Virus record (IMG/VR): IMGVR_UViG_3300047510_002095
Coordinates: 1-31,154 of that record
Direction: 5' to 3' (one strand)
Length of the DNA: 31,154 nucleotides
Source: a virus
Below the pieces are notes generated by a model, which did no database searches, was not told the origin of the DNA, and saw nothing but the letters and a program-made list of their open reading frames with translations. Below, one piece after another: positions 1 through 6,106 of the stretch (position 1 is its first letter; every line of letters begins with the position of its first letter). Position numbers and translations under genes: made by a program.

Positions 1-440
1 ACGATAATTATGTTGTAATCCGTGAAGGTAGGTCTCGTTCCAAGTATTTCTTTGCAGATCCAAATGTAATTGTTACTCCTCCAGATAAATCCATCTCTCT
101 TCCAAGTGAGGATGTGTGCTTCATTCTAGATACTAAAGAACTTGATAAACTGCTTAAGGCTGCTGCAGTATATCAACTGCCTGACTTGTCTGTGGTTGGT
201 GAAGCAGGTGTTGTGAAACTTGTTGTTCGTGACAAGAAGAATGATACTTCCAACGATTTCTCTGTAGTTGTTGGTGAGACTGATGAAGTGTTTACCTTCA
301 ATTTCAAGGTTGAAAATCTTAAAATTATTCCTGGTTCTTATGAGGTAGTAATCTCTTCTAAACTTTTGTCACGATTCAAGAATACTGGATTTGATGTGAC
401 CTATTATGTGGCTCTAGAACCCGATTCAACATTTGGATGA
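1..440 (+). CDS. 45: Sliding clamp gp45, 5'-truncated
   Basis: The frame is open from base 3 (Asp-Asn-Tyr) and ends with TGA at 438-440, so about 145 C-terminal residues of the DNA polymerase processivity clamp are present. In T4, gp45 is a trimeric ring of 228 residues that tethers gp43 to DNA and also activates late transcription. The fragment shows the alternating beta pattern of clamps and lies directly upstream of the loader genes gp44 and gp62, the T4 order. The true start lies outside the window; a GTG at 114 is internal. The stop overlaps the next ATG (437) by four bases, suggesting translational coupling. The identification rests on position plus general sequence character. Confidence 0.8.
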   Translation, partial: DNYVVIREGRSRSKYFFADPNVIVTPPDKSISLPSEDVCFILDTKELDKLLKAAAVYQLPDLSVVGEAGVVKLVVRDKKNDTSNDFSVVVGETDEVFTFNFKVENLKIIPGSYEVVISSKLLSRFKNTGFDVTYYVALEPDSTFG

Positions 441-946
441 ACATCTTTGTAACAAGTGAATATCCTGCAGAAAGTGCTGTATGTCTTCCAGATAAGCACA
501 TAGTCAAAATGCCCCTTGAGTGTTGCCAGATGCTCTCTATCGTGGCATCCAAGTGGTATCACAACTATGGACCCCTCCTTAAGGCAGACAGTACTCCATA
601 CAGTACAGAGAAGGGTGCATTCCGCAATCATCCCTGTACTAAGTGGGCAGCAGAGAGTATTCATAATGCTTATTGGTTAATAAAGCACGGTATGAACCTG
701 TGTGATGAATATACTCTTCGATACGGGAAAGTTCATTCCTGTTACAAGACCCTCGTAGATGCCTATTATTTGTTCCCTCGTGGTAAAATTGATAAGGTAG
801 AAAACTTCGTTCGTGCTATGCCAGATGAGTTTAAACTGGATACAACTATTGACACTTTTACTGCTTACAAGATGTACATTGCATCCAAACCTTGGGTTAG
901 CAATAATTATCTTCGTATGCCGCAAAGAAAACCTGATTGGATTTAA
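437..946 (+). CDS. Conserved phage protein, 169 aa, function unknown
   Basis: It starts at ATG 437, overlapping the gp45 stop (ATGA junction). The N-terminus reads MNIFVTSEYPAESAVCLPDK, followed by H-I-V-K-M. Similar openings (MNIF..., then D-K-H-V-V-K-M) occur in small proteins of many large phages, some loosely annotated as pyrimidine-dimer glycosylase-like. I cannot confirm that activity: the T4 DenV catalytic N-terminal Thr context is not visible. The protein is rich in His, Cys and aromatic residues with no membrane segment. Its place inside the gp45-gp44 interval suggests co-transcription with the replisome genes. Confidence 0.75.
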   Translation: MNIFVTSEYPAESAVCLPDKHIVKMPLECCQMLSIVASKWYHNYGPLLKADSTPYSTEKGAFRNHPCTKWAAESIHNAYWLIKHGMNLCDEYTLRYGKVHSCYKTLVDAYYLFPRGKIDKVENFVRAMPDEFKLDTTIDTFTAYKMYIASKPWVSNNYLRMPQRKPDWI

Positions 947-953
947 TTAAATT

Positions 954-1184
954 ATGAAAGTCAAAGACCTGATTGAAAAACTCCAAGAGTTTCCAATGGA
1001 TATGGAAGTTGTTGTTGATGGTGGTTTGTTTGAGTATGATGCTGATTTAGACCCCCGTGAAATAGTTGTGAAAAGTGGTACATCATTCACTCAATACATT
1101 TCGCAAAGAAGGTATAAGGAAATGTCTGATGATGCAGAACTTGATGGTAGTTTTATTGATGAAAAAGTTATTTACTTGGGGTGA
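954..1184 (+). CDS. Small conserved phage protein, 76 aa
   Basis: It starts at ATG 954, seven bases after the previous stop, and ends with TGA 1182-1184. It opens with MKVKDLIEKLQEFPMDMEVV, a helix-then-strand pattern (KDLIEKLxxFPxDxEVVVxG) found in many small phage and bacterial proteins of unknown function. It is acidic, with no signal or membrane segment. Its last base directly abuts the end of the oppositely oriented endonuclease gene at 1185, so the endonuclease appears to have been inserted exactly behind this stop codon. Function is unknown. Confidence 0.7.
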   Translation: MKVKDLIEKLQEFPMDMEVVVDGGLFEYDADLDPREIVVKSGTSFTQYISQRRYKEMSDDAELDGSFIDEKVIYLG

Positions 1185-1757
1185 TTATGAAAAAATCCTT
1201 TTGGGTCTAATTCTGTACCAATCGGTATGTTTTGGACTATCAATTCTTTTTCTAACTGATTTTGGTGTTCCTAAATTTTTATAATATTCTTCTGCCTCTT
1301 TGATAGAAGAAAACTCCTTTCCTTCACAAACAACTGGATATGAGTTTGCCTTTCCAACTTTCTTTTTTGCTTCCTCTGGAAACTTTTTTCCAAGCATACC
1401 ATAAGTAGCATATTCTTCTTTTGGTTTTCTTTGATGATATTCCTTCATAGCATTTATAAAGTTTGGAGAATTTAGTGGTTTGCAACCTTCTCCACCATCA
1501 GTCATATTGTATTTTGGATTTAGTTTTTTTATCCAATATATTTCTCTTTTGTCCAAATCTTCCAATAAAACTTGATTTTCTATTTCTTCTATGGTAAAGT
1601 TATCAAAACCATACTTTCTCATCGCACGGTGCAAATATGTTTTTGAACCATACGATGCATCATACTTATGTTTTTGAAATCTTTCTTCTTTTGATTTGAT
1701 TGTTTGTCCTATGTAAAAATCATTATTTACCATATTGGTTATTTTGTATATAATCAT
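1185..1757 (-). CDS. GIY-YIG endonuclease, probable homing endonuclease
   Basis: This 190-aa protein is antisense to all its neighbours. The GIY-YIG core is complete: Y-K-I at 4-6, Y-I-G-Q-T at 15-19, Arg26, Glu72 (the usual catalytic Arg and Glu) and Asn84 in YNMTDGG. Residues about 140-187 (PVVCEGKEFSSIKEAEEYY... to W180) resemble the NUMOD1/IENR1 DNA-binding repeats seen at the C-terminus of intron-type endonucleases. Stop TAA (1185-1187 on +) touches the stop of the upstream gene. A late promoter box, TATAAATA, lies on the minus strand at 1786-1793. A mobile, free-standing homing endonuclease between gp45 and gp44 is the best reading; its target site is not visible. Confidence 0.85.
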   Translation of the reverse strand: MIIYKITNMVNNDFYIGQTIKSKEERFQKHKYDASYGSKTYLHRAMRKYGFDNFTIEEIENQVLLEDLDKREIYWIKKLNPKYNMTDGGEGCKPLNSPNFINAMKEYHQRKPKEEYATYGMLGKKFPEEAKKKVGKANSYPVVCEGKEFSSIKEAEEYYKNLGTPKSVRKRIDSPKHTDWYRIRPKRIFS

Positions 1758-1785
1758 AACTGGTTGAAAACTACCGTCCTTGAAC

Positions 1786-1793
1786 TATTTATA
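1786..1793 (-). promoter_or_regulatory. Late promoter box (TATAAATA) for the antisense GIY-YIG gene
   Basis: On the minus strand the sequence reads TATAAATA, the T4-type late promoter used with gp55/gp33 and the clamp. It sits 28 bases before the endonuclease start. It is flanked by a 7-bp inverted repeat: ATAATCA at 1750-1756 overlaps the endonuclease start codon, and TGATTAT at 1804-1810 overlaps the gp44 start region. Confidence 0.65.
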
Positions 1794-1808
1794 CTATAAA
1801 AATTGATT

Positions 1809-2753
1809 ATGACAAGTGAATTCTTATTCTGCGAAAAATACCGTCCGAAAGTAATTGATGACTGCATTCTCCCTGATGATACTAAAAAAACATTCAAGGA
1901 GTTTGTGGAGAAGGGTGAAATTCCAAATCTTCTTCTTGCAGGTCCTCCTGGAATTGGTAAAACTACAATCGCAAAAGCATTATGTAACGAACTGGGGGCA
2001 GATTTTTATGTCATCAACGGATCCGACGAAGGGCGTTTCCTGGATACTGTACGGAACCAAGCAAAGAACTTTGCTTCGACCGTCTCACTTACGGGATCTT
2101 CTAAACACAAAGTCATCATCATCGACGAGGCTGATAACACAGGCAACGACGTACAACTCCTTCTACGGGCAAATATTGAGGCATTTTATAACAACTGCCG
2201 CTTTATCTTCACCTGCAACTACAAAAACAAAATCATTGAACCCTTGCACTCCCGATGTGCCGTCATCGACTTCACAATCAAAGGGAAACAAAAAGCGCAG
2301 TTGGCAGGATCCTTCTTCAAGCGTTTACAAAACATCCTGGATGCGGAAGGCATCGAGTATGATCAAAAAGTCGTTGCAGAACTGGTCTCAAAACACTTCC
2401 CAGACTTCCGAAGAGTCCTCAACGAATGTCAGAGGTATTCTACGGGAGGAAAAATTGATGCGGGCATTCTTGCATCTTTCTCTGACATCTCTGTAAACGA
2501 TCTTCTCAAATACCTTAAAGAGAAAAACTTTACAGAGGTCCGTAAGTGGGTCGTATCTAACTTGGATAATGACTCTTCAGTTATTCTTCGGAGAGTTTAT
2601 GATGCACTTTATGATGCACTAGTTCCTGCAAGTATTCCCGCTGCTGTTCTTATTATTGCAAAGTATCAATATCAGATTTGTTTTGTGGCAGATCAAGAGA
2701 TCAACTTGCTTGCAGCACTAACTGAAATTATGTGTGAAGTTGAATTTAAATGA
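1809..2753 (+). CDS. 44: Clamp loader large subunit gp44 (AAA+ ATPase)
   Basis: This 314-aa protein is an AAA+ ATPase that, with gp62, opens the gp45 ring and loads it at primer ends. Walker A is GPPGIGKT at residues 45-52, Walker B is IIIDEAD at about 103-109, and the SRC arginine-finger motif is at 148-150 (LHSRC). I chose ATG 1809 (MTSEFLFCEKYRPK) because the YRP motif normally lies near residue 11 in this family; an upstream in-frame TTG at 1803 is possible. No clear Shine-Dalgarno precedes it. Codon use between about 2000 and 2450 is richer in C-ending codons than in neighbouring genes. The stop overlaps the next start (ATGA at 2750). Confidence 0.95.
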   Translation: MTSEFLFCEKYRPKVIDDCILPDDTKKTFKEFVEKGEIPNLLLAGPPGIGKTTIAKALCNELGADFYVINGSDEGRFLDTVRNQAKNFASTVSLTGSSKHKVIIIDEADNTGNDVQLLLRANIEAFYNNCRFIFTCNYKNKIIEPLHSRCAVIDFTIKGKQKAQLAGSFFKRLQNILDAEGIEYDQKVVAELVSKHFPDFRRVLNECQRYSTGGKIDAGILASFSDISVNDLLKYLKEKNFTEVRKWVVSNLDNDSSVILRRVYDALYDALVPASIPAAVLIIAKYQYQICFVADQEINLLAALTEIMCEVEFK

Positions 2754-3865
2754 TTATTTCAGAGCAAGACGCCCAATGGGCTGCAGATGAATTCATCCAA
2801 TATTTTTCTCATATGGGAAATATTGAAGACTATCTGCGTTTTGTAAAGAAGGAGGTTATCAAGAATAGTAATTCAATAGTTTCTTTGCACGATGAATTTT
2901 TTAATGAAGATATTCATCCAGAGGATATGGATTTTGATATTAAGTTTGTTGGGGATAGATTTCAACAAGCATTACCTCAAGATCATTATAATACTCTTCT
3001 TAAGGTGGTTTCTTCTCACAATAATGAGTCAAATATTCCTGGAAGAGAATTGCGTTGGATTATCTTCGAACGAAACACCAAGAAAGTTCTTGGGTTTATT
3101 CGATTTGGTTCACCTGTAATTAATTCCAAACCAAGAAATTTATGGTTAGGAAAACAACCAGATCTTTCTATTTTTAATCGTCACGCTGCGATGGGATTTG
3201 TAATTGTTCCATCACAACCTTTTGGGTATAATTATCTTGGAGGAAAACTTCTTGCATTAATGTGTTGTTCTCATTTTGCAAGAGAAACACTTAATGAAGT
3301 TTTTGAGAAAGATATTGCTCTCTTTGAAACTACTTCTCTTTATGGTTCAACTACAGACGCATCGCAATATGATGGTCTTAAACCATTTATGAGATATAAA
3401 GGTTTGACTGAGAGTAAATTTCTTCCTCTTCTTCACGACGAAATCTTTCACAAATTGCACGATAGATTTACATATCTGAATAACAATATTCCTTTGACTG
3501 ATAATAAAGCATCGTCTAAAAAGATGAAGCGTCAAACAAAGATGATTTCAATTATTCGCAATTCACTTCAAGATCAGGAAAAACTTAAAAGATTTAATGA
3601 AGTAATCGGTACTGCATTTGATCTTACTCAAAAGAAGAGATTTTATATTTCTGATTATGGATATGAAAATGTTCGTGAAGTAATTTTGGGGGAGGAAGAT
3701 AATCTTCGTCCAGGTCAAAACTGGGATAAGTTTTATCTTGAGAACATTATTTCTTGGTGGAAGAAAAAGGCAACAAAACGATATGAAAAACTTAAATCCG
3801 AAGATCGCTTTAGAACTAAAGTGGAACTTTGGACCGATGATGACGATATTCAAATTATACGATGA
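2750..3865 (+). CDS. DruA-like (DUF4338-like) protein between gp44 and gp62
   Basis: This is a 371-aa soluble protein. Residues about 100-222 follow the layout I recall for DUF4338/DruA: an LRW(I)(I)FER strand, then G-F-I-R-F-G-S, W-L-G, a hydrophobic strand FVIVP, an alanine/leucine helix YLGGKLLALM, then a charged strand DIALFETTSLYGSTTDASQY and a G-x-K-x-F-x-R-Y-K-G segment. DruA is a component of the Druantia anti-phage system and related proteins occur in mobile elements. Here it overlaps gp44 by four bases and gp62 by four bases, so it is translated within the clamp-loader operon. T4 has nothing in this position. Resemblance is by eye only; molecular activity is unknown. The C-terminal part (230-371) is rich in Lys and aromatics. 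Confidence 0.5.
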   Translation: MIISEQDAQWAADEFIQYFSHMGNIEDYLRFVKKEVIKNSNSIVSLHDEFFNEDIHPEDMDFDIKFVGDRFQQALPQDHYNTLLKVVSSHNNESNIPGRELRWIIFERNTKKVLGFIRFGSPVINSKPRNLWLGKQPDLSIFNRHAAMGFVIVPSQPFGYNYLGGKLLALMCCSHFARETLNEVFEKDIALFETTSLYGSTTDASQYDGLKPFMRYKGLTESKFLPLLHDEIFHKLHDRFTYLNNNIPLTDNKASSKKMKRQTKMISIIRNSLQDQEKLKRFNEVIGTAFDLTQKKRFYISDYGYENVREVILGEEDNLRPGQNWDKFYLENIISWWKKKATKRYEKLKSEDRFRTKVELWTDDDDIQIIR

Positions 3866-4248
3866 CTTACGAACTTAAAGATTGGTTGAACTCTATTAAT
3901 TTCACCAAAGAAAATTTGATGGAAGAAGACCCAAGTTGTGCTAAAGAGTATGCACCTTATATCATTAATAAATGTCTATCTGGACAAATTGATTCTATTC
4001 TTTTTGCAAACGAAATGAATATGAATCATCAACTTGACAAAGATATGCAATATTCATTTTATCTAAATAGTCTGAGGAAAAAGAAGAGATTTTCTCCTTG
4101 GCTCCGAAAAGATAAAGTCAAAGATTTAGAATGCATAAAACAGTATTATGGATTCAGTAATGAAAAAGCATCACAAGCTTTAAAAATCTTAAATAAATCG
4201 CAACTTGACTTTATAAAACAACGACTTGAAACTGGCGGAACGAAATGA
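3862..4248 (+). CDS. 62: Clamp loader small subunit gp62
   Basis: This is a 128-aa protein starting at ATG 3862 inside the previous stop (ATGA) and overlapping RegA by four bases. T4 gp62 (187 aa) holds the gp44 tetramer together in the loader; cyanophage versions are shorter. The N-terminus MTYELKDWLNSINFTKENLM and the downstream Lys-rich helical segment fit this subunit, as does its place immediately before regA. No nucleotide-binding motif is expected or seen. Identification depends on N-terminal resemblance and synteny. Confidence 0.88.
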   Translation: MTYELKDWLNSINFTKENLMEEDPSCAKEYAPYIINKCLSGQIDSILFANEMNMNHQLDKDMQYSFYLNSLRKKKRFSPWLRKDKVKDLECIKQYYGFSNEKASQALKILNKSQLDFIKQRLETGGTK

Positions 4249-4685
4249 CTACTCAAACAATTGAACCACAAGTAAATTGGGCCCCCGATATGATGGTGGA
4301 AGTTATCCTAAATGAACCGGATGACTTTCTGAAAGTTCGTGAAACTTTGACTCGTATCGGAGTTGCATCAAGAAAAGAGAAAAAACTCTACCAATCTTGC
4401 CATATTCTTCATAAGCAAGGAAGGTATTATATTGTTCACTTTAAAGAACTATTTGCCCTTGATGGTAAACACGCGAATCTGACTGTAAACGATGTTCAGC
4501 GTCGTAATCGTATTACTCGTCTGCTTGCAGATTGGGGACTTATTACGGTTGTAAAAGAAGATTCGGTTTCTGATATTGCACCACTTAATCAAATTAAAGT
4601 TCTTGCATATAAGGACAAAGGAGATTGGATTCTGGAACAAAAATATAATATTGGTAAAAAAGGAAAAGGTGTAGAAACCGAATGA
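4245..4685 (+). CDS. regA: Translational repressor RegA
   Basis: This is a 146-aa RNA-binding repressor. In T4, RegA (122 aa) binds the initiation regions of many early mRNAs, including its own and those of clamp-loader genes, and shuts them off. The sequence carries the family pattern VEVILNEPDDFLKVRETLTRIG, then CHILHKQGRYYIVHFKELF and RRNRITRLLADWGL. About ten N-terminal residues extend beyond the T4 start. It ends 9 bases before a rho-independent terminator that closes the gp45-regA transcription unit. Confidence 0.95.
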   Translation: MTTQTIEPQVNWAPDMMVEVILNEPDDFLKVRETLTRIGVASRKEKKLYQSCHILHKQGRYYIVHFKELFALDGKHANLTVNDVQRRNRITRLLADWGLITVVKEDSVSDIAPLNQIKVLAYKDKGDWILEQKYNIGKKGKGVETE

Positions 4686-4693
4686 TTTAAGTA

Positions 4694-4716
4694 GGGAGTT
4701 CAACACTCCCTTTTTT
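4694..4716 (+). terminator. Rho-independent terminator after regA
   Basis: Stem GGGAG (4694-4698) pairs with CTCCC (4706-4710) around a TTCAACA loop and is followed by six T. It separates the clamp-loader/regA unit from hsp20. Confidence 0.85.
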
Positions 4717-4794
4717 AATACCTATTGATATATAATTATTGAGGATGCCGCAAGGGTCCACAAAACACAAACTCGCTTAAAAGGAGCTACCATA

Positions 4795-5229
4795 ATGTCT
4801 AACATCACAAGGTACACTGCTGCGGATCTTTCTACTCTGATGGATAAGATCACTCGCAATAGTATTGGATTGGATGAATACTTTGATCGTATTTTCAGTC
4901 TTCACGAGACAACTTCTAACTATCCTCCATATAATCTAGTTCAAGTCAGTAATGTAGAATCTAGACTTGAATTGGCACTTGCAGGATTTAAAAAGAAAGA
5001 AGTTTACGTCTATACTCAAGATGGCAAATTATTTATTGAAGGACAGAAGGAGGATAAAGAAACTGAATCCAGTTATATTCACAAGGGGTTGGCTCAAAGA
5101 AGTTTCACTCGTTCTTGGACTATTTCCGATGATACTGAAGTTAAATCAGTTGAATTTGAGGATGGACTTTTGACAATTACTCTTGGTAGAATTGTTCCTG
5201 ATCACCATAAGAGAAAAGATTATCTCTAA
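4795..5229 (+). CDS. hsp20: Small heat shock protein Hsp20 (alpha-crystallin family)
   Basis: This is a 144-aa chaperone of the IbpA/Hsp20 type, a hallmark of T4-like cyanophages. The alpha-crystallin domain spans about residues 42-135: YPPYNLVQ..., LELALAGFKKKEVYV, then L-F-I-E-G-Q-K, GLAQRSFTRSWTISDD and the G-L-L-T-I-T-L motif near 124-131. The family role is ATP-independent holding of unfolding proteins, presumably during infection or head assembly. A strong Shine-Dalgarno (AAGGAG) precedes ATG 4795. It is monocistronic or paired with the 59-aa gene that follows. A TATAAT at 4731-4736 could be a -10 box, but I see no good -35. Confidence 0.93.
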   Translation: MSNITRYTAADLSTLMDKITRNSIGLDEYFDRIFSLHETTSNYPPYNLVQVSNVESRLELALAGFKKKEVYVYTQDGKLFIEGQKEDKETESSYIHKGLAQRSFTRSWTISDDTEVKSVEFEDGLLTITLGRIVPDHHKRKDYL

Positions 5230-5241
5230 ATAAAAATAAAA

Positions 5242-5421
5242 ATGAAATCTTTCGACGAGTTCAAAACAATTGCATATAAAAATGCAATTCCACATACTGT
5301 TTATTCTGGAGGAAAAACAAAAAGAATTCCAAAAGGAAAAGCAGTTCCTGTAAGAAGTCGCTCAAATGCTGGTGGTAATGGAGACTCTGGTGATGGTAGT
5401 GGTGGAGATGGTGGGGAATAA
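5242..5421 (+). CDS. Small Gly-rich protein, 59 aa
   Basis: ATG 5242 opens MKSFDEFKTIAYKNAIPHTV and the ORF closes with TAA 5419-5421. The first half is basic (KTKRIPKGKAVPVRSRS); the tail is a Gly/Asp/Ser repeat (GGNGDSGDGSGGDGG). The MKSF.EF start echoes the capsid-targeting peptide of T4 internal proteins, but the Glu needed for a prohead-protease site is absent. It begins 12 bases after the Hsp20 stop and is followed by a terminator, so it probably ends the Hsp20 transcript. No function is recognised. Confidence 0.6.
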   Translation: MKSFDEFKTIAYKNAIPHTVYSGGKTKRIPKGKAVPVRSRSNAGGNGDSGDGSGGDGGE

Positions 5422-5444
5422 ATAGAATTGAATATCGTCGCCGC

Positions 5445-5487
5445 GAGGAGCACCTGGCAAAATCCAGGTTGACTCCTCCTTTTTTTC
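5445..5487 (+). terminator. Long rho-independent terminator
   Basis: Outer stem GAGGAG (5445-5450) pairs with CTCCTC (5473-5478); inner stem CCTGG (5453-5457) pairs with CCAGG (5464-5468). A run of T follows. It closes the Hsp20/59-aa unit. Its 3' arm overlaps the -35 box of the next promoter. Confidence 0.88.
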
Positions 5488-5496
5488 TGCTATAAT
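5469..5496 (+). promoter_or_regulatory. Early sigma-70-type promoter overlapping the terminator
   Basis: TTGACT (5469-5474), 16-base spacer, TATAAT (5491-5496). The -35 lies within the terminator stem-loop and the spacer is the T-tract. Predicted start near 5503 gives a leader of only about 15 bases with GGAG (5509-5512) before ATG 5518. Confidence 0.8.
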
Positions 5497-5517
5497 AATA
5501 AGAGGTATGGAGTAAAA

Positions 5518-5898
5518 ATGACAGTAAAACTTATTGTCCTGAAATCGGGAGAAAAAATAGTATCAGATATTAAAGAAGGATTTTATGAGGATAAATTGGT
5601 CTGCTATATTTTAGATAGACCTTGTAGTATTTCTATAAATGGTTCTTATAAGATTCTTGATGATGAAAATACTGATGAAAATAATAATGAAAATCTAGTG
5701 AGTATATCATTACATTCTTGGCCTTCATTATCGAATGATACTACAATTGAATTAATTCCTGATTGGATTGTTACAATCGTGGAACCAAAAGACGAACTTA
5801 AAAAAATGTATGAAACTCAAGTATTAGGTATTAACGAAAATGAAAATAGTCAAAATATTGTTCTTACTGAACAACCAGATTCTGATAAGTCAGATTGA
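5518..5898 (+). CDS. Conserved cyanophage protein, 126 aa, possibly Sm-like
   Basis: It starts at ATG 5518 with a GGAG Shine-Dalgarno and a dedicated early promoter. The N-terminus (MTVKLIVLKSGEKIVSDIKE) has the strand-turn-strand (LxSGExIxSxIxE) look of small Sm/SH3-like barrels. Residues 48-60 are an Asn/Asp/Glu linker and the C-terminus is acidic. The order of elements (opening barrel, a short L-x-W/F segment, then D-W-I-V-T-I-V-E-P...LKKMYE) also appears in the next gene, so the two are probably diverged tandem duplicates. It sits directly upstream of DNA polymerase; function is unknown. Confidence 0.75.
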   Translation: MTVKLIVLKSGEKIVSDIKEGFYEDKLVCYILDRPCSISINGSYKILDDENTDENNNENLVSISLHSWPSLSNDTTIELIPDWIVTIVEPKDELKKMYETQVLGINENENSQNIVLTEQPDSDKSD

Positions 5899-6106
5899 AG
5901 AAGTTGGTGCTGATGTTGGAGAACCTGATTGTAAATTAATTAATCCTTTTGCAATAAAAAGAGAATTGACTATGAATACTTTAGAACCCTTTCTTTGTGG
6001 ATACACAAAAGATAATACGTTTATGATGAGTTCTGATAAGATTCTTACTCTTGCAGATCCAACCCCCACACTTCTTGAAAAATATGAGGACTTGATTAAA
6101 GAATGA
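5840..6106 (+). CDS. Conserved cyanophage protein, 88 aa, paralogue of the preceding gene
   Basis: The opening MKIVKILFLLNNQILISQIE is followed by EVGADVGEPDCKLINPF, and the end reads SSDKILTLADPTPTLLEKYE. This matches, element by element, the 126-aa protein before it (LIVLKSGEKIVSDIKE ... DWIVTIVEPKDELKKMYE). ATG 5840 lies 59 bases inside the preceding gene; I keep it because the encoded N-terminus completes the shared motif. The C-terminus overlaps the gp43 start by four bases. A role next to polymerase is suggested only by position. Confidence 0.75.
   Translation: MKIVKILFLLNNQILISQIEEVGADVGEPDCKLINPFAIKRELTMNTLEPFLCGYTKDNTFMMSSDKILTLADPTPTLLEKYEDLIKE

Noticed and set aside
1855-2496. 213-codon ORF in another frame of gp44
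   Set aside because: Fully inside gp44 with intact AAA+ motifs in the main frame. Ser/Gln-rich translation is a shadow of its C-ending codons.
4720-4740. Early promoter before Hsp20
   Set aside because: A TATAAT exists at 4731-4736 but no acceptable -35 at the right distance, and the adjoining AT-rich sequence makes a lone -10 weak evidence.
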